Shown here piece after piece: positions 35,981 to 44,522 of a stretch of DNA of 64,000 nucleotides. The number at the start of each line of letters is the position of its first letter. The first letter of the stretch is position 1. Origin of the DNA: JACCYX01 sp964610045 (lineage in GTDB: Bacteria > Chloroflexota > Chloroflexia > Thermomicrobiales > UBA6265); the NCBI GenBank assembly GCA_964610045.1, contig CAZSUN010000007.1:1-64000 (forward strand), read 5' to 3'. Under the pieces are notes generated by a model. That model saw nothing but the letters and a program-made list of their open reading frames with translations. It did not search any database and had not been told where the DNA came from. Made by a program: the position numbers and the translations under genes.

Positions 35981-37486
35981 ATGATGCTCTCGATCCGGCA
36001 ACTCACCAAGACCTACGGGCACATTGTTGCCAACAACAACATCTCATTCGAGGTTGAGCCGGGTGAGGTTGTGGGGTTGGTCGGCGAGAACGGTGCCGGG
36101 AAATCCACACTGCTCTCGCTCCTGAGTGGGTTCGTCCAGCCCGACAGTGGCGAGATCGTGATCGATGGCGAACCTGTCCGGCTTTCGACACCGGCGACTG
36201 CCAGGACAGCCGGCATTGGTCTTGTCCACCAGCACCGGACACTCATTCCGACCTTCACCGTTCGCGAGCAACTCCGCCTCGCCGGCTGGACCTCGCCCCA
36301 GCTTCCTCCCATGCTCGCGGTGGGTATCACGCCGGAGGCGACCATCGAGTCTCTGTCACCGGGTGAGCAACAGCGAGTCGAGATCGCCCGCGAACTTGTG
36401 GTCCGGCCGCGCCTGTTGCTGCTTGACGAGCCGACATCCGTGCTCGCTCCCACTGAGGTGGAGGAACTCTTCGCCGCGATCCGGGATATACGATCCAGCG
36501 GAACCGCAGTCATCGTGGTGTCGCACAAGATCCATGAGATTCTCGACATCGCGGACAGGGTTGTCGTGCTGGCCCGTGGCGCGGTGACTGGCGCCTTTAC
36601 CCGTCAAGGATCGAGATGGGCGCCCAACGCGTCTGACGCGATCCTTTCGGCGATGTTTCCTGGCCAACCGGCAACCATCGATCACCCATCAACCTCCCAG
36701 TCTGATGGAGCCATGCGATCACCCCAACTGGACAAACCTGTGGCCTCTCCCGTCCTGGTGGCTCGCAGTCTGGCTGCGGGGGCACCAGACGCCGGGCCTC
36801 CTCTACGTGGGGTCGATCTCGACCTGCTGGGAGGGCAGATTCATGTCATCGTCGGCGTGGACGGCCAGGGGCAGGGATTGCTGGCGGATGTCCTGGCCGG
36901 GTATGTGCCAGCCACTGGCGACATCGAGCTTGACGGGCAACCGATCGGTAACCTGCCAGCGGTGGCGCGCGCGGCGCTTGGTGTCTCGCTGATGGCGGGT
37001 GATCGGACAGCAGTCGCCGCCATCCCGGCGTTCACGGTGGCAGAGAACCTGGTGCTGAAACGTCCCAGGGCTGCCGCGGTTGCCGGTCAATTCACCTTGC
37101 GCCGCATGGAAATCGACCGGACCGCCGTCGCGGCCATCGCGGACTGGGATGTGCGTCCAGCCGACCCCCACGCACGCATGGGCACACTCTCTGGCGGGAA
37201 CATGCAGCGCGTCATCGCTGCCCGCGATATCCCGCGCGGAACCAGGCTCCTGATCGCCGTCAATCCCGTTCAGGGGCTCGACGTGCGCACGGGAGACCTG
37301 CTCTGGCAACGACTCCGGCTGCACGTGGCGACTGGCGCCGCCGTGCTGGTCTTCGTCAGCGACCTGGACGAGGCGTTGGCGAACGCCGACCGCCTGGCGG
37401 TGATGTTCAACGGCACGGTGTCCACCATGGTGCCCGTCGCATCCTGGACGCGGCAGGCGGTTGCTGCCCGGATGGTCGGCGGATGA
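35981..37486 (+). CDS. BMP-type (nucleoside-like) ABC importer, duplicated ATPase
   Basis: A 501-residue protein with two ATPase domains, as in sugar/nucleoside importers of the RbsA/NupO group. Domain 1 has Walker A GENGAGKST, signature SPGEQQRVEIAREL and Walker B LLLLDEPTSVL. Domain 2 begins near residue 255; its Walker A is GVDGQGQGLL, lacking the usual Lys, a family trait. Signature 2 is LSGGNMQRVIAARDI, and Walker B reads LLIAVNPVQGLD. The start is ATG 35981 or 35984, with GAGG very close upstream. It is the first gene of a five-gene unit with two permeases, a BMP binding protein and a transaminase. Confidence 0.92.
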   Translation: MMLSIRQLTKTYGHIVANNNISFEVEPGEVVGLVGENGAGKSTLLSLLSGFVQPDSGEIVIDGEPVRLSTPATARTAGIGLVHQHRTLIPTFTVREQLRLAGWTSPQLPPMLAVGITPEATIESLSPGEQQRVEIARELVVRPRLLLLDEPTSVLAPTEVEELFAAIRDIRSSGTAVIVVSHKIHEILDIADRVVVLARGAVTGAFTRQGSRWAPNASDAILSAMFPGQPATIDHPSTSQSDGAMRSPQLDKPVASPVLVARSLAAGAPDAGPPLRGVDLDLLGGQIHVIVGVDGQGQGLLADVLAGYVPATGDIELDGQPIGNLPAVARAALGVSLMAGDRTAVAAIPAFTVAENLVLKRPRAAAVAGQFTLRRMEIDRTAVAAIADWDVRPADPHARMGTLSGGNMQRVIAARDIPRGTRLLIAVNPVQGLDVRTGDLLWQRLRLHVATGAAVLVFVSDLDEALANADRLAVMFNGTVSTMVPVASWTRQAVAARMVGG

Positions 37487-38559
37487 GTACGGCATCGTCA
37501 GCGGCGAGACCAAGCCGGATTCCGGAACCCCGGCTGGTGCGGGTGGCGACGCCCATCCTGCAATCGCTGCTGGCCGTCGCCATTGCGATCGCGGTTTGCT
37601 CCTGCATCCTGGCGCTAACGGGGTTTTCGCCCATCGATGCGTGGCGCGAGTTGGTCGAACGCACCCTGTTACGGCCATCCGGCGTGCAGGAAACCGTCGT
37701 CCGGGCAATTCCCCTCCTGATTGCCGGAGTCGCCGTACTCGTCGCCGCTCGCACCGGTCTCTGGAACATTGGAATTGATGGGCAGGTCCTGGCCGGGGCG
37801 CTCGCGGCGGCCGTCACCGGACACTGGCTCGCAGGCGCGCCAGCTCCCGTCGTCTGGGGTGGGGGCATGCTGGCCGCCGTCCTGGCCGGCGGCGCCTGGG
37901 CAACCGGGCCAGCCGTGTTGCGGGCGCGCTGGGATATCAACGAGATCGTCACCACGATCATGTTCAACTACCTCGCCCTGTCGCTGACTGCATGGCTGGT
38001 GAAAGGTCCCCTGCGGGACGATACTCTCGTTACGCCCCAGACTCCGCTGATCCCGATGGACCTGCGCTTTCCACACCTGGGCGACACCCGCATCCACGCC
38101 GGCTTCATCCTCGCCCTTGTCGTCGTCGCCGTCTGCGCCTGGTGGTTTCGTGCCACGGTCGGTGGTTTCGAGATGCGCGCTGTCGGCGAGGGACCGCGTG
38201 CGGCCCGGCACGCCATGATCCCGGTCCGGGCGATTCTCGTCGCGGCTCTGGTGGCCAGTGGAGCGGTGGCCGCCCTCGCCGGCGCCAACGATGTCCTTGC
38301 AACCAAGGGCACCTTCCAGGCGGAGTGGAACCCGGAATACGGCTTGAGCGCCTTCGCGCTGGTGTTCCTGGCGCGCCGGAGTGTGGCCGGACTTCTTCCA
38401 GCCGCCCTCTTCCTCGGGATGCTGTCGTATGGCGCCGATGTGATGCCGCGTGCCGCCGGCGTCCCCTCAATGTTCTTCCCGCTCTTCGAAGGGGTGCTGC
38501 TCATCGTGCTGGCGTCACTTCACTGGCAACCGTGGCAACGGTTGAGGCGATCCCGATGA
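37483..38559 (+). CDS. BMP-type ABC importer permease 1
   Basis: A 358-residue permease of the BPD_transp_2 family (NupP-like). It has about 8-9 hydrophobic segments, and the family motif ETVVRAIPLLIAGVAVLVAARTGLWNIGIDGQVLAGALAA. NEIVTTIMFNYLALSLTAWLVKGPL is characteristic of nucleoside permeases (usually NEVIxTIMxNxIA). It starts within the ATPase stop (ATGA) and ends over the start of the second permease, so all are coupled. Confidence 0.9.
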   Translation: MSTASSAARPSRIPEPRLVRVATPILQSLLAVAIAIAVCSCILALTGFSPIDAWRELVERTLLRPSGVQETVVRAIPLLIAGVAVLVAARTGLWNIGIDGQVLAGALAAAVTGHWLAGAPAPVVWGGGMLAAVLAGGAWATGPAVLRARWDINEIVTTIMFNYLALSLTAWLVKGPLRDDTLVTPQTPLIPMDLRFPHLGDTRIHAGFILALVVVAVCAWWFRATVGGFEMRAVGEGPRAARHAMIPVRAILVAALVASGAVAALAGANDVLATKGTFQAEWNPEYGLSAFALVFLARRSVAGLLPAALFLGMLSYGADVMPRAAGVPSMFFPLFEGVLLIVLASLHWQPWQRLRRSR

Positions 38560-39491
38560 ACGCCGAAGCTGTCCTCACCGCCCTCGTTACCGCTGCGATC
38601 CTGACGTCTGTCGCGCCGATGCTCGCGTCCGTTGGGGAGGCGATTTCCGAACGATCCGGACTGCTCAACCTCGGGATCGAGGGCACGATGGCGATGGCAG
38701 CGTTCGTCTCGTTCTGGACCACGTTGGAGTCGGGTTCTCACCTCGCTGGCCTGGCAGCGGGACTCGTCCTGGGGATCGCCAGCGGCATCGGGTTTGGGCT
38801 GCTGGCAACACTCGGCGGCGCCAACCAGGTCGTCCTTGGACTCGGTTTCACCCTGGCGGGAACGGGGGGGAGCGCCTTCCTCTTCCGGGTCGCCTACGGC
38901 TCGGATCAGCCACTCCTGGGGAGTGGGTTGGGTCGCCCGTTGGCCGGCTGGGGTGATTGGCTCCCCATCCTGGGACCCGCTGTCTTCGATCAGCGCTGGT
39001 TCGTCTACGTTGCCTGGACGATCGTGATCGTGCTCCACGTCGCCATGCGCTCGAGCCTGTTCGGGCTGCGGGTGCGTGCTGCCGGCGAACTTCCCGTCGG
39101 TCTGGAAGCTGTGGGCGGAAATGTCTGGCGTACCCGCACCGCGGCCGCCATCATCGGTGGCGCCATGAGTGGTCTCGCCGGCGCCACGCTGGCGATCGTC
39201 GAGCTCGGATTCTATTCACCCGGAATCACCGGTGGCATCGGGTTTCTCGCCGTCGCCTTCGCCATGCTGGGTCGCCTCTCGCCCCTTCGCGTGGCAGTCT
39301 GTTGCCTGGGATTCGGCCTGCTGACCGGCCTCGACACCGCGCTCCAGGTCGCCGGCGTGGACATCCGGCCCGAGTTCCTGCAGATGCTGCCGTATCTCGG
39401 TGTTGTCCTCGCCCTCATCGTCTTCGGCCGGCACTCCCGGCTCCCGGCCGCGCTCGGGCTGCCCTGGCGATCCGGTGATGCCCAGCCGTAA
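38556..39491 (+). CDS. BMP-type ABC importer permease 2
   Basis: A 311-residue permease, NupQ-like, partner of the preceding one. TSVAPMLASVGEAISERSGLLNLGIEGTM is the family start motif. Eight or so membrane segments follow, with NVWRTRTAAAIIGGAMSGLAGATLAI in the middle and GFLAVAFAMLGRLSPLRVA near the end. The ATG at 38556 overlaps the previous stop codon. Confidence 0.9.
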   Translation: MNAEAVLTALVTAAILTSVAPMLASVGEAISERSGLLNLGIEGTMAMAAFVSFWTTLESGSHLAGLAAGLVLGIASGIGFGLLATLGGANQVVLGLGFTLAGTGGSAFLFRVAYGSDQPLLGSGLGRPLAGWGDWLPILGPAVFDQRWFVYVAWTIVIVLHVAMRSSLFGLRVRAAGELPVGLEAVGGNVWRTRTAAAIIGGAMSGLAGATLAIVELGFYSPGITGGIGFLAVAFAMLGRLSPLRVAVCCLGFGLLTGLDTALQVAGVDIRPEFLQMLPYLGVVLALIVFGRHSRLPAALGLPWRSGDAQP

Positions 39492-39570
39492 CTGCATGCC
39501 GGTGCAGTACGATACCGGGATGATGGAGCAGCCCGGTATCGGGCTGGCGCAACTGGCGGAGAAGATACCT

Positions 39571-40629
39571 GTGACGCAATCCCATGGTGGAACGATGAGG
39601 GTTCTCGCGAGTCTGCTTGTGGCAGCGGTCCTGTACGGCGGTGCATGGCCCGTTGCTGCCGCAGATGGTATCGACCGGATGGCGATCGTCACCCCGGCCA
39701 GCCGTACGAACCAGGGGTGGGACCAGCAGGGCGTCGACAATCTCGTCGCAATCGGCGAGGAACGCGGGATCGCGGTCGATGTTGTTGAAAACGCCGGGTA
39801 CGAGGACATCACCCCTGTGCTCAACGATCTCGCTGACGATGGCGCGCAATTGATCGTCTGCCACGCCTCCGGCTACCAGACGGTTTGTCCCGAATTCGCC
39901 CAGTCGTCTGGTGTGCCGGTGGTGGTGATCGAAAATCCTGGCGCGGTGGCGCCCGGTCTGGTCAGCGATATCGAGACGCAGGCCCAGGAATCCGCCTACC
40001 TCGCCGGCATGGTCGCCGGTCTCGAGTCGACCAGCGGCATCATCGCGATCGTCGCCTCCAGCCAGGCGCCGACATGGAACTACATGACGGTCGGGTTCGC
40101 GGAGGGGCTTCATGCCACCCGTCCCGACGCAACCCTGCTCTACCAGGTCATCGGTGACGCCGCCTACGACGATGCTCCCAATGCGAAGCGGGTGACCGAG
40201 TCGGTGATCGCCGCCGGGGCCGATATCGTCTTCGGAATGGGCGATGGCGCTTCGTTCGGCATGATCCAGGCGATCAACGAACACAACGCCGCGGACGCCG
40301 ATGCTACCCCGGTCCAGTTCATCGATGTCATCGGTGACAAGTCCGGCTCCGATGCCGGAACCTGGCTCCTGACCTCAGTCCTCTTCGACTACACCGGCGC
40401 CTACAACCACCTCATTGACCAACTCGATGCCGGGGCGTTCGGCGAGGTCTACACGATGAACCTTGAGAACGGCGGGGTTCGCCTGCTCGATTTCCCGGAC
40501 ACCGTCGGCGATGACACCCGCGCCTCCGTGGACGATGCATCGGCCCAGATCGTCGCGGGCGAGATCACCGTGTCGGCCATCAGCGATACCGATGGCATGC
40601 GCGACCGGCTCGACGAACTCTTCCCGTGA
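39571..40629 (+). CDS. BMP-family (PnrA/Med-like) substrate-binding protein
   Basis: A 352-residue binding protein of PF02608. The signal core LASLLVAAVLYGGAWPVAAA has no lipobox Cys, unlike most family members, so the protein may be free or anchored by an uncleaved signal. Family landmarks are TPASRTNQGWDQQGVDNL, LIVCHASGYQTVCPEFA, ESAYLAGMVAGL and ADIVFGMGDGASFGMIQA. Known relatives bind purine nucleosides, or riboflavin in some lineages. GTG 39571 (GGAG 9 nt upstream) and ATG 39595 are both possible starts. It should feed the two permeases just upstream. Confidence 0.9.
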   Translation: MTQSHGGTMRVLASLLVAAVLYGGAWPVAAADGIDRMAIVTPASRTNQGWDQQGVDNLVAIGEERGIAVDVVENAGYEDITPVLNDLADDGAQLIVCHASGYQTVCPEFAQSSGVPVVVIENPGAVAPGLVSDIETQAQESAYLAGMVAGLESTSGIIAIVASSQAPTWNYMTVGFAEGLHATRPDATLLYQVIGDAAYDDAPNAKRVTESVIAAGADIVFGMGDGASFGMIQAINEHNAADADATPVQFIDVIGDKSGSDAGTWLLTSVLFDYTGAYNHLIDQLDAGAFGEVYTMNLENGGVRLLDFPDTVGDDTRASVDDASAQIVAGEITVSAISDTDGMRDRLDELFP

Positions 40630-40643
40630 CAGGGGGAACCACA

Positions 40644-41831
40644 ATGACCACCTGGCCAAGACTCAACCTGGCCTCAGGACCCGTCGACGTGACCGTCGAA
40701 ACCCTGCGGGCCATGCAGCGGCCTGTCCTCTACCACTACGATCCAGCCTTCATCGAAGTGTTCGAGCGGACGACCGGCTTGCTCCAACACGTCTACCAGA
40801 CACAGTATGATGTCGTCATCATGCAGGCCGAGGCGATCCTGGGTTTGGAGGCCGCCGTGGCTTCCCTCGTTTCACCTGGCACGAAAGTGCTCAACCTGGT
40901 GTCCGGCGTCTTCGGCAAGTGGATGGAGGACTTCATCGGTCGCTATGGCGGTGAGACCGTCGAACTCCGTGTGCCCTACAACGCCGCTATCGATCCGGAA
41001 GACGTGCGTCGGGTTCTCGATACCGTTCCCGGTATCTCGGTCCTGACCGTGGTTCACTCCGAGACGCCGTCGGGCACCATCAATCCCGTCCGCGAGATCT
41101 GCCAAATCGCCCGCGAGTACGGTGTGATCTCGATCGTGGACACAGTCTCCGGTCTCGGCAGCGAAATCATGAGCCCGGAAGCGTGGGGGATCGACATCGC
41201 GGTCGCGGGACCGCAGAAATGCCTTGGCGGTACCCCAGGGCTCACCCTGATGTCGGTCAGTCCTGCCGCCTGGGACGCAATGGAGCGACGGACCAATCCG
41301 CTGCGTGGATCGTTTCTTTCGATCCTGGACTGGAAAACGACCTGGATCGAAAACCGCCGGTTCCCGTACACACCGTCGGTCACCGACATCTACGCGCTGG
41401 AGTCCGTACTGGACCAGGCACTGCGTGAAGGCATGCCAGCCATGGCCGGCCGTCACCAGGCGAGCGCTCGCGCCGCCCGTGCCGCCGTCAGCGCCCTCGG
41501 GTTGGACCTCTGGGCCGAGACGCCGGAAATAGCGACCTCGTGTTGCACGGCCGTCGCCATACCGGACGGGCTGGACGATGCCGCCATACGCGGGACATTG
41601 CGCTCCAAATACGGGGTCATGATCGCTGGAGGGTATGGGGAACTCTCCGGAAAGCTGTTTCGCCTCGGGCACATGGGTTCGTCGGCTCACCCTGTCCCCG
41701 TCACCGCACAGATCGCGATGCTCGAGCGCACCCTCGCCGATCTTGGCTGGACAGTCACGCTGGGAGCGGGCGTCGGCGCCGCGCTGGAGTCCTTCGCCGG
41801 TTGGAACGACGCCACCGCGAACTATCCGTGA
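40644..41831 (+). CDS. Pyridoxamine--pyruvate-transaminase-like aminotransferase
   Basis: A 395-residue class-V PLP enzyme. As I recall the Mesorhizobium pyridoxamine-pyruvate transaminase, the match is close and spread along the protein: LASGPV near the start, VLYHYDPAF, LGLEAAVASLVSP, VPYNAAIDPEDV, HSETPSGTINP, FPYTPSVTDI, and GKLFRLGHMG at the end. The lysine aligned with its catalytic Lys197 is K192 in GPQKCLGGTPGL. That enzyme moves the amino group of pyridoxamine to pyruvate, making pyridoxal and alanine. Related class-V enzymes act on glyoxylate in purine and ureide breakdown, so substrate is open. AGGGGGA lies 6 nt before ATG 40644. It ends the importer operon, suggesting it acts on the imported compound. 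Confidence 0.8.
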   Translation: MTTWPRLNLASGPVDVTVETLRAMQRPVLYHYDPAFIEVFERTTGLLQHVYQTQYDVVIMQAEAILGLEAAVASLVSPGTKVLNLVSGVFGKWMEDFIGRYGGETVELRVPYNAAIDPEDVRRVLDTVPGISVLTVVHSETPSGTINPVREICQIAREYGVISIVDTVSGLGSEIMSPEAWGIDIAVAGPQKCLGGTPGLTLMSVSPAAWDAMERRTNPLRGSFLSILDWKTTWIENRRFPYTPSVTDIYALESVLDQALREGMPAMAGRHQASARAARAAVSALGLDLWAETPEIATSCCTAVAIPDGLDDAAIRGTLRSKYGVMIAGGYGELSGKLFRLGHMGSSAHPVPVTAQIAMLERTLADLGWTVTLGAGVGAALESFAGWNDATANYP

Positions 41832-41840
41832 AGCACAACT

Positions 41841-41888
41841 GGCGAACCGGACGGCGGCCAACACTGGCAATCACGTCTCCGGTTCGCC
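41841..41888. terminator. Hairpin at importer-operon / VKOR convergent junction
   Basis: GGCGAACCGGA (41841-41851) and TCCGGTTCGCC (41878-41888) are perfect 11-bp arms with a 26-nt loop. The right arm lies inside the last codons of the VKOR gene. It is well placed to end transcription from either side, though the loop is long and no T-tract follows. Confidence 0.45.
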
Positions 41889-42299
41889 ACGCCAGAGCCT
41901 GCATGCTTCCACGATGAAGATCGCGGTCGTGATCAGCGCCGAGATCACGCACCATTGGCAGATCGCCTCGATCTCGTAGACTTCCAGCCACGTCAAATAC
42001 GCCGAGTACAACGTCGCGGCCAGGGTCGTCACGAAGAGGGCGGTGGTGATGTCGCTGGCACGTTCGGGCATGCGCAGCCGCGTCAGCGACAGCCCCAACA
42101 CGAGGACATACATTGCCAGCCCAAGGATGGCGACCGGAATGCCGAGAACCTCTGCGTATTCGCTGGCCTGCACTTCCAGGCAGTCGCCAACGCCGCAGAC
42201 CAGCGCATCGATGTCGTAATGCACCCACACCAGGTAGGCGCTGACACCGATACCCGCAACCGCCAGGATCGGCGTCAGCCAGGCCGCGATCCTGGTCAT
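41871..42299 (-). CDS. Vitamin K epoxide reductase family protein (VKOR)
   Basis: A 142-residue membrane protein with four or five helices. C35 and C40 lie in the outside loop (LVCGVGDCLEV), and the active CxxC is C114-C117 in EAICQWCVIS, followed by the last helix. YAEVLGIPVAILGLAMY is the family-typical helix 2 region. Bacterial VKOR re-oxidises DsbA using quinone, replacing DsbB. Its ATG overlaps the stop of the upstream DsbA-like gene (ATGA), so the pair is translationally coupled. Confidence 0.93.
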   Translation of the reverse strand: MTRIAAWLTPILAVAGIGVSAYLVWVHYDIDALVCGVGDCLEVQASEYAEVLGIPVAILGLAMYVLVLGLSLTRLRMPERASDITTALFVTTLAATLYSAYLTWLEVYEIEAICQWCVISALITTAIFIVEACRLWRGEPET

Positions 42300-43066
42300 G
42301 AGAGTGGGATCGCCTCACCAGCGATTGCAGCCTCGATTTGGCGCTTGAGCAAATCGTATCCCTGGGTGGTGTAGACGATCGATTGGCCGTTGATGAAGAT
42401 GGTTGGCGTCGAATCGATCCCGGCCGCCACCGCGGCGTCGTGTTGGTCGATGACCTCCTGCTGGTGCTGCCCGCTGTCGAGGCAGGTATCGAACGTCGTC
42501 GTATCGAGCCCGAGTTCGGCGGCAAATGCCTTCAGGTTGTCATTCGCGAATGCGCCCTGGTTCTCCCCGTCGTGATTCACGAAGAGCAGGTGGTTGAATT
42601 CCCAGAACTTCCCCTGGTCGAGTGCGCACATCGAGGCTTCCGCCGCCTGGACCGATTCGTTACCGGGATCGGTGAGATCATCCCCCCCGAGGAACGGGAA
42701 GACCCGGAATTCATAGGTCACCAATTCAGGCACCACGAAATCGTTCACGATTTGCGGAAAGACATCGGTTGCGAACTGCGCGCAGAACGGGCACTGATAA
42801 TCGGCGTACTCGACGATCTGGACCGTCGCCGCGCTGTTCCCGAGCACCGTTCCACTGGACGGGATCGATGCGAAGTCGATCTCCGCGACGTTGTCGTCTG
42901 TCGGGCGGTTCACGAAGATCAGGACCGCGACGATCGCGACGGCCAGCACCGCCCCACCGATCATCACCCTGCGCCGTCGTTCACGTTGCTTGCGGGCAAT
43001 TGCCGCCTGTTTGCGCGCGGAACGGCGTTCGGCACTGCGCGATTGGGGTTTGGTTGGCTGGCTCAT
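42296..43066 (-). CDS. Membrane-anchored DsbA-like disulfide oxidoreductase
   Basis: About 256 residues. A very basic N-terminus (RSAERRSARKQAAIARKQ, then RRRR) precedes one membrane helix (VMIGGAVLAVAIVAVLIFV). The outside domain is a DsbA/Com1-type thioredoxin fold with C92-C95 in YADYQCPFCAQF and the cis-Pro loop GIDSTPTIFING. It should insert disulfides in exported proteins and be re-oxidised by the coupled VKOR. The start is ATG 43066, 9 nt after GGCGG; ATG 43075 is possible. Confidence 0.93.
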   Translation of the reverse strand: MSQPTKPQSRSAERRSARKQAAIARKQRERRRRVMIGGAVLAVAIVAVLIFVNRPTDDNVAEIDFASIPSSGTVLGNSAATVQIVEYADYQCPFCAQFATDVFPQIVNDFVVPELVTYEFRVFPFLGGDDLTDPGNESVQAAEASMCALDQGKFWEFNHLLFVNHDGENQGAFANDNLKAFAAELGLDTTTFDTCLDSGQHQQEVIDQHDAAVAAGIDSTPTIFINGQSIVYTTQGYDLLKRQIEAAIAGEAIPLS

Positions 43067-43117
43067 GATTGGCATCCGCCTTGTGCCGGAACGAACGGGT
43101 CGCCTGATATCTGTTGG

Positions 43118-43477
43118 TTACCCTGCGGCCGGAACCACCGCGTCGCGTTCCCGCACTTCCGACAACAGGCGTTTGCCCAGCAGGAAGCCGAGGAATGGCG
43201 GGATGGTTTCGAGGAACGATATGACCGTACGCTTGATTGGCCACTGTTCCTGCATGTGCGTGATCGCCAGGGTGAAACAGAACGCGATGAACAGGAACCC
43301 GTGGATCGGACCCATCACCGAAACGCCCTGCTCATTGTCGAATCCGTATTTCATGATCATGCCGACGAGCAGTCCCATCCAGGAAATGGCCTCGGCAAAG
43401 GTCACGATCATCAGCATCTTGAGTGGGTACACACGCAATCCTTCGAGTATCCGTTCTCGTTTGGGAGAACAGAGCAT
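43118..43477 (-). CDS. DUF3817 integral membrane protein
   Basis: A 119-residue protein with three helices. MLMIVTFAEAISWMGLLVGMIMKYG and MGPIHGFLFIAFCFTLAI are the DUF3817 (YdzA-like) hallmarks, with the conserved Glu-Ala and His-Gly pairs. Function is unknown; members are widespread in Actinobacteria and Chloroflexota. It stands 50 nt before the DsbA gene on the same strand. Confidence 0.85.
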   Translation of the reverse strand: MLCSPKRERILEGLRVYPLKMLMIVTFAEAISWMGLLVGMIMKYGFDNEQGVSVMGPIHGFLFIAFCFTLAITHMQEQWPIKRTVISFLETIPPFLGFLLGKRLLSEVRERDAVVPAAG

Positions 43478-43558
43478 GTCGTGACGATACCATCCGAATT
43501 ACCGTCAAACCCCATCTTGACGGGTAGGATGCGGCACTGGTTTCCGGGCCTGACAAAC

Positions 43559-43596
43559 GAATCGGCCGGTCCCACGTTGGTGGAACCGGCCGATTC
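43559..43596 (-). terminator. Terminator of the cold-shock gene
   Basis: GAATCGGCCGGT and ACCGGCCGATTC form a perfect 12-bp stem, with a further CCCAC/GTGG pairing in the loop. It begins about 20 nt past the cold-shock stop on the minus strand. Short T runs follow on that strand (TCGTTTGTC). Confidence 0.75.
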
Positions 43597-43616
43597 TGGT
43601 TGCTGGAGTTTCCGGA

Positions 43617-44099
43617 CTAGTCGATGAGCCGGATCTGCTCCGCGCGCGGACCCTTCGGGCCCTCACCGAGGCGGAACTCGATGTGGTCGCCCTGGTACAC
43701 GCGGGCGCCGTTCAGCGCAGACTGGTGGAAGAAGACATCGGCGCCGCCGTTGTCCTGCTTGATGAAGCCGAAGCCCTTGAGGTCGTCGAAACGATCGACA
43801 ACACCCGTGGCCACCGGCAGGCTGGACGGATCGACCTGCGCGCCGAAGCGGCTGCCGCCAGCGCCTGCACCGCCGCCGCGAGCCGGGCGGGGATTCGGGT
43901 TGGTTTCAAGAACGGTAACGGAATCGGCAGCCGGGCCCTTCGGACCCATGCCAACGGTGAACTCGACGCGGTCGCCCTCGCCAAGGCTCTGATAGCCGAC
44001 GGCGGAACGGTGAACGAACAGATCTTCCTCGCCACCATCGCGCTCGATAAAACCGAAACCCTTCTCAGGGTTGTACCACTTGACTGTTCCCGTTGGCAT
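43617..44099 (-). CDS. Protein with two tandem cold-shock domains
   Basis: A 160-residue nucleic-acid-binding protein. Domain 1 (residues 1-66) begins MPTGTVKWYNPEKGFGFIERDGG and has DLFVHRSAV. Domain 2 (about 96-160) reads GVVDRFDDLKGFGFIKQDNGGADVFFHQSAL. Both retain the RNP1 (KGFGFI) and RNP2 (DLFVH / DVFFH) motifs. A Gly/Arg-rich linker of about 30 residues (PARGGGAGAGGSRFGAQ) joins them. Typical bacterial Csp proteins are a single 65-70-residue domain. The likely role is RNA chaperoning or transcription antitermination. The leader is long: nearly 240 nt separate its ATG from the tRNA gene, which fits cold-shock mRNAs with structured leaders. Confidence 0.93.
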   Translation of the reverse strand: MPTGTVKWYNPEKGFGFIERDGGEEDLFVHRSAVGYQSLGEGDRVEFTVGMGPKGPAADSVTVLETNPNPRPARGGGAGAGGSRFGAQVDPSSLPVATGVVDRFDDLKGFGFIKQDNGGADVFFHQSALNGARVYQGDHIEFRLGEGPKGPRAEQIRLID

Positions 44100-44335
44100 T
44101 GTGATGTGCTACCTCTTTGTACCTGAACATCGGCGCACCAAGCCGACTTCTCGTGATTTCCCGTGCAATTGTCCTGCGCGGAGTGCACGCCCAACGTACC
44201 ACGCACATGGTGGCTTGTCCACTCTCCACGGCATATTGTGTTGCGTCGAGCCGTCTCGGAGCCGTTGGTGATGGGTCACGGAAGCGAAAACCGGCAACCT
44301 GCGAGGGTTCCGGTCGATCAGGTCCGTGGTTGAGG

Positions 44336-44407
44336 TGGGCCCCCGGGGATTCGAACCCCGAACCAATGGATTAAGAGTCCACTGCTCTGCCGTTGAGCTA
44401 GAGGCCC
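44336..44407 (-). tRNA. tRNA-Lys (anticodon CUU)
   Basis: A 72-nt cloverleaf on the minus strand. The 5' end is GGGCCTC, pairing with GGGGCCC (one T-G) before the discriminator A. The anticodon arm is GTGGA-CTCTTAA-TCCAT, so the anticodon is CTT and it reads AAG (Lys). The T arm CGGGG-TTCGAAT-CCCCG is perfect. CCA is not encoded. It lies between gatA and the cold-shock gene. Confidence 0.95.
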
Positions 44408-44451
44408 GCACGAAGGGTACTCAACTCCGGCGGCGATTTCAACGCGTCTGC

Positions 44452-44497
44452 CGACAAAAAGTGGACAGGCGCCGGAATGGTGCCTCCAGCGCCTGTC
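44452..44497 (-). terminator. Rho-independent terminator of gatCA
   Basis: GACAGGCGC and GCGCCTGTC form a perfect 9-bp stem on the minus strand, followed directly by CACTTTTTGTC. This is the clearest hairpin-plus-T-run in the window and lies 26 nt past the gatA stop. Confidence 0.85.
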
Positions 44498-44522
44498 GTT
44501 CGTTTCGAGGTCGGATTGGCGG

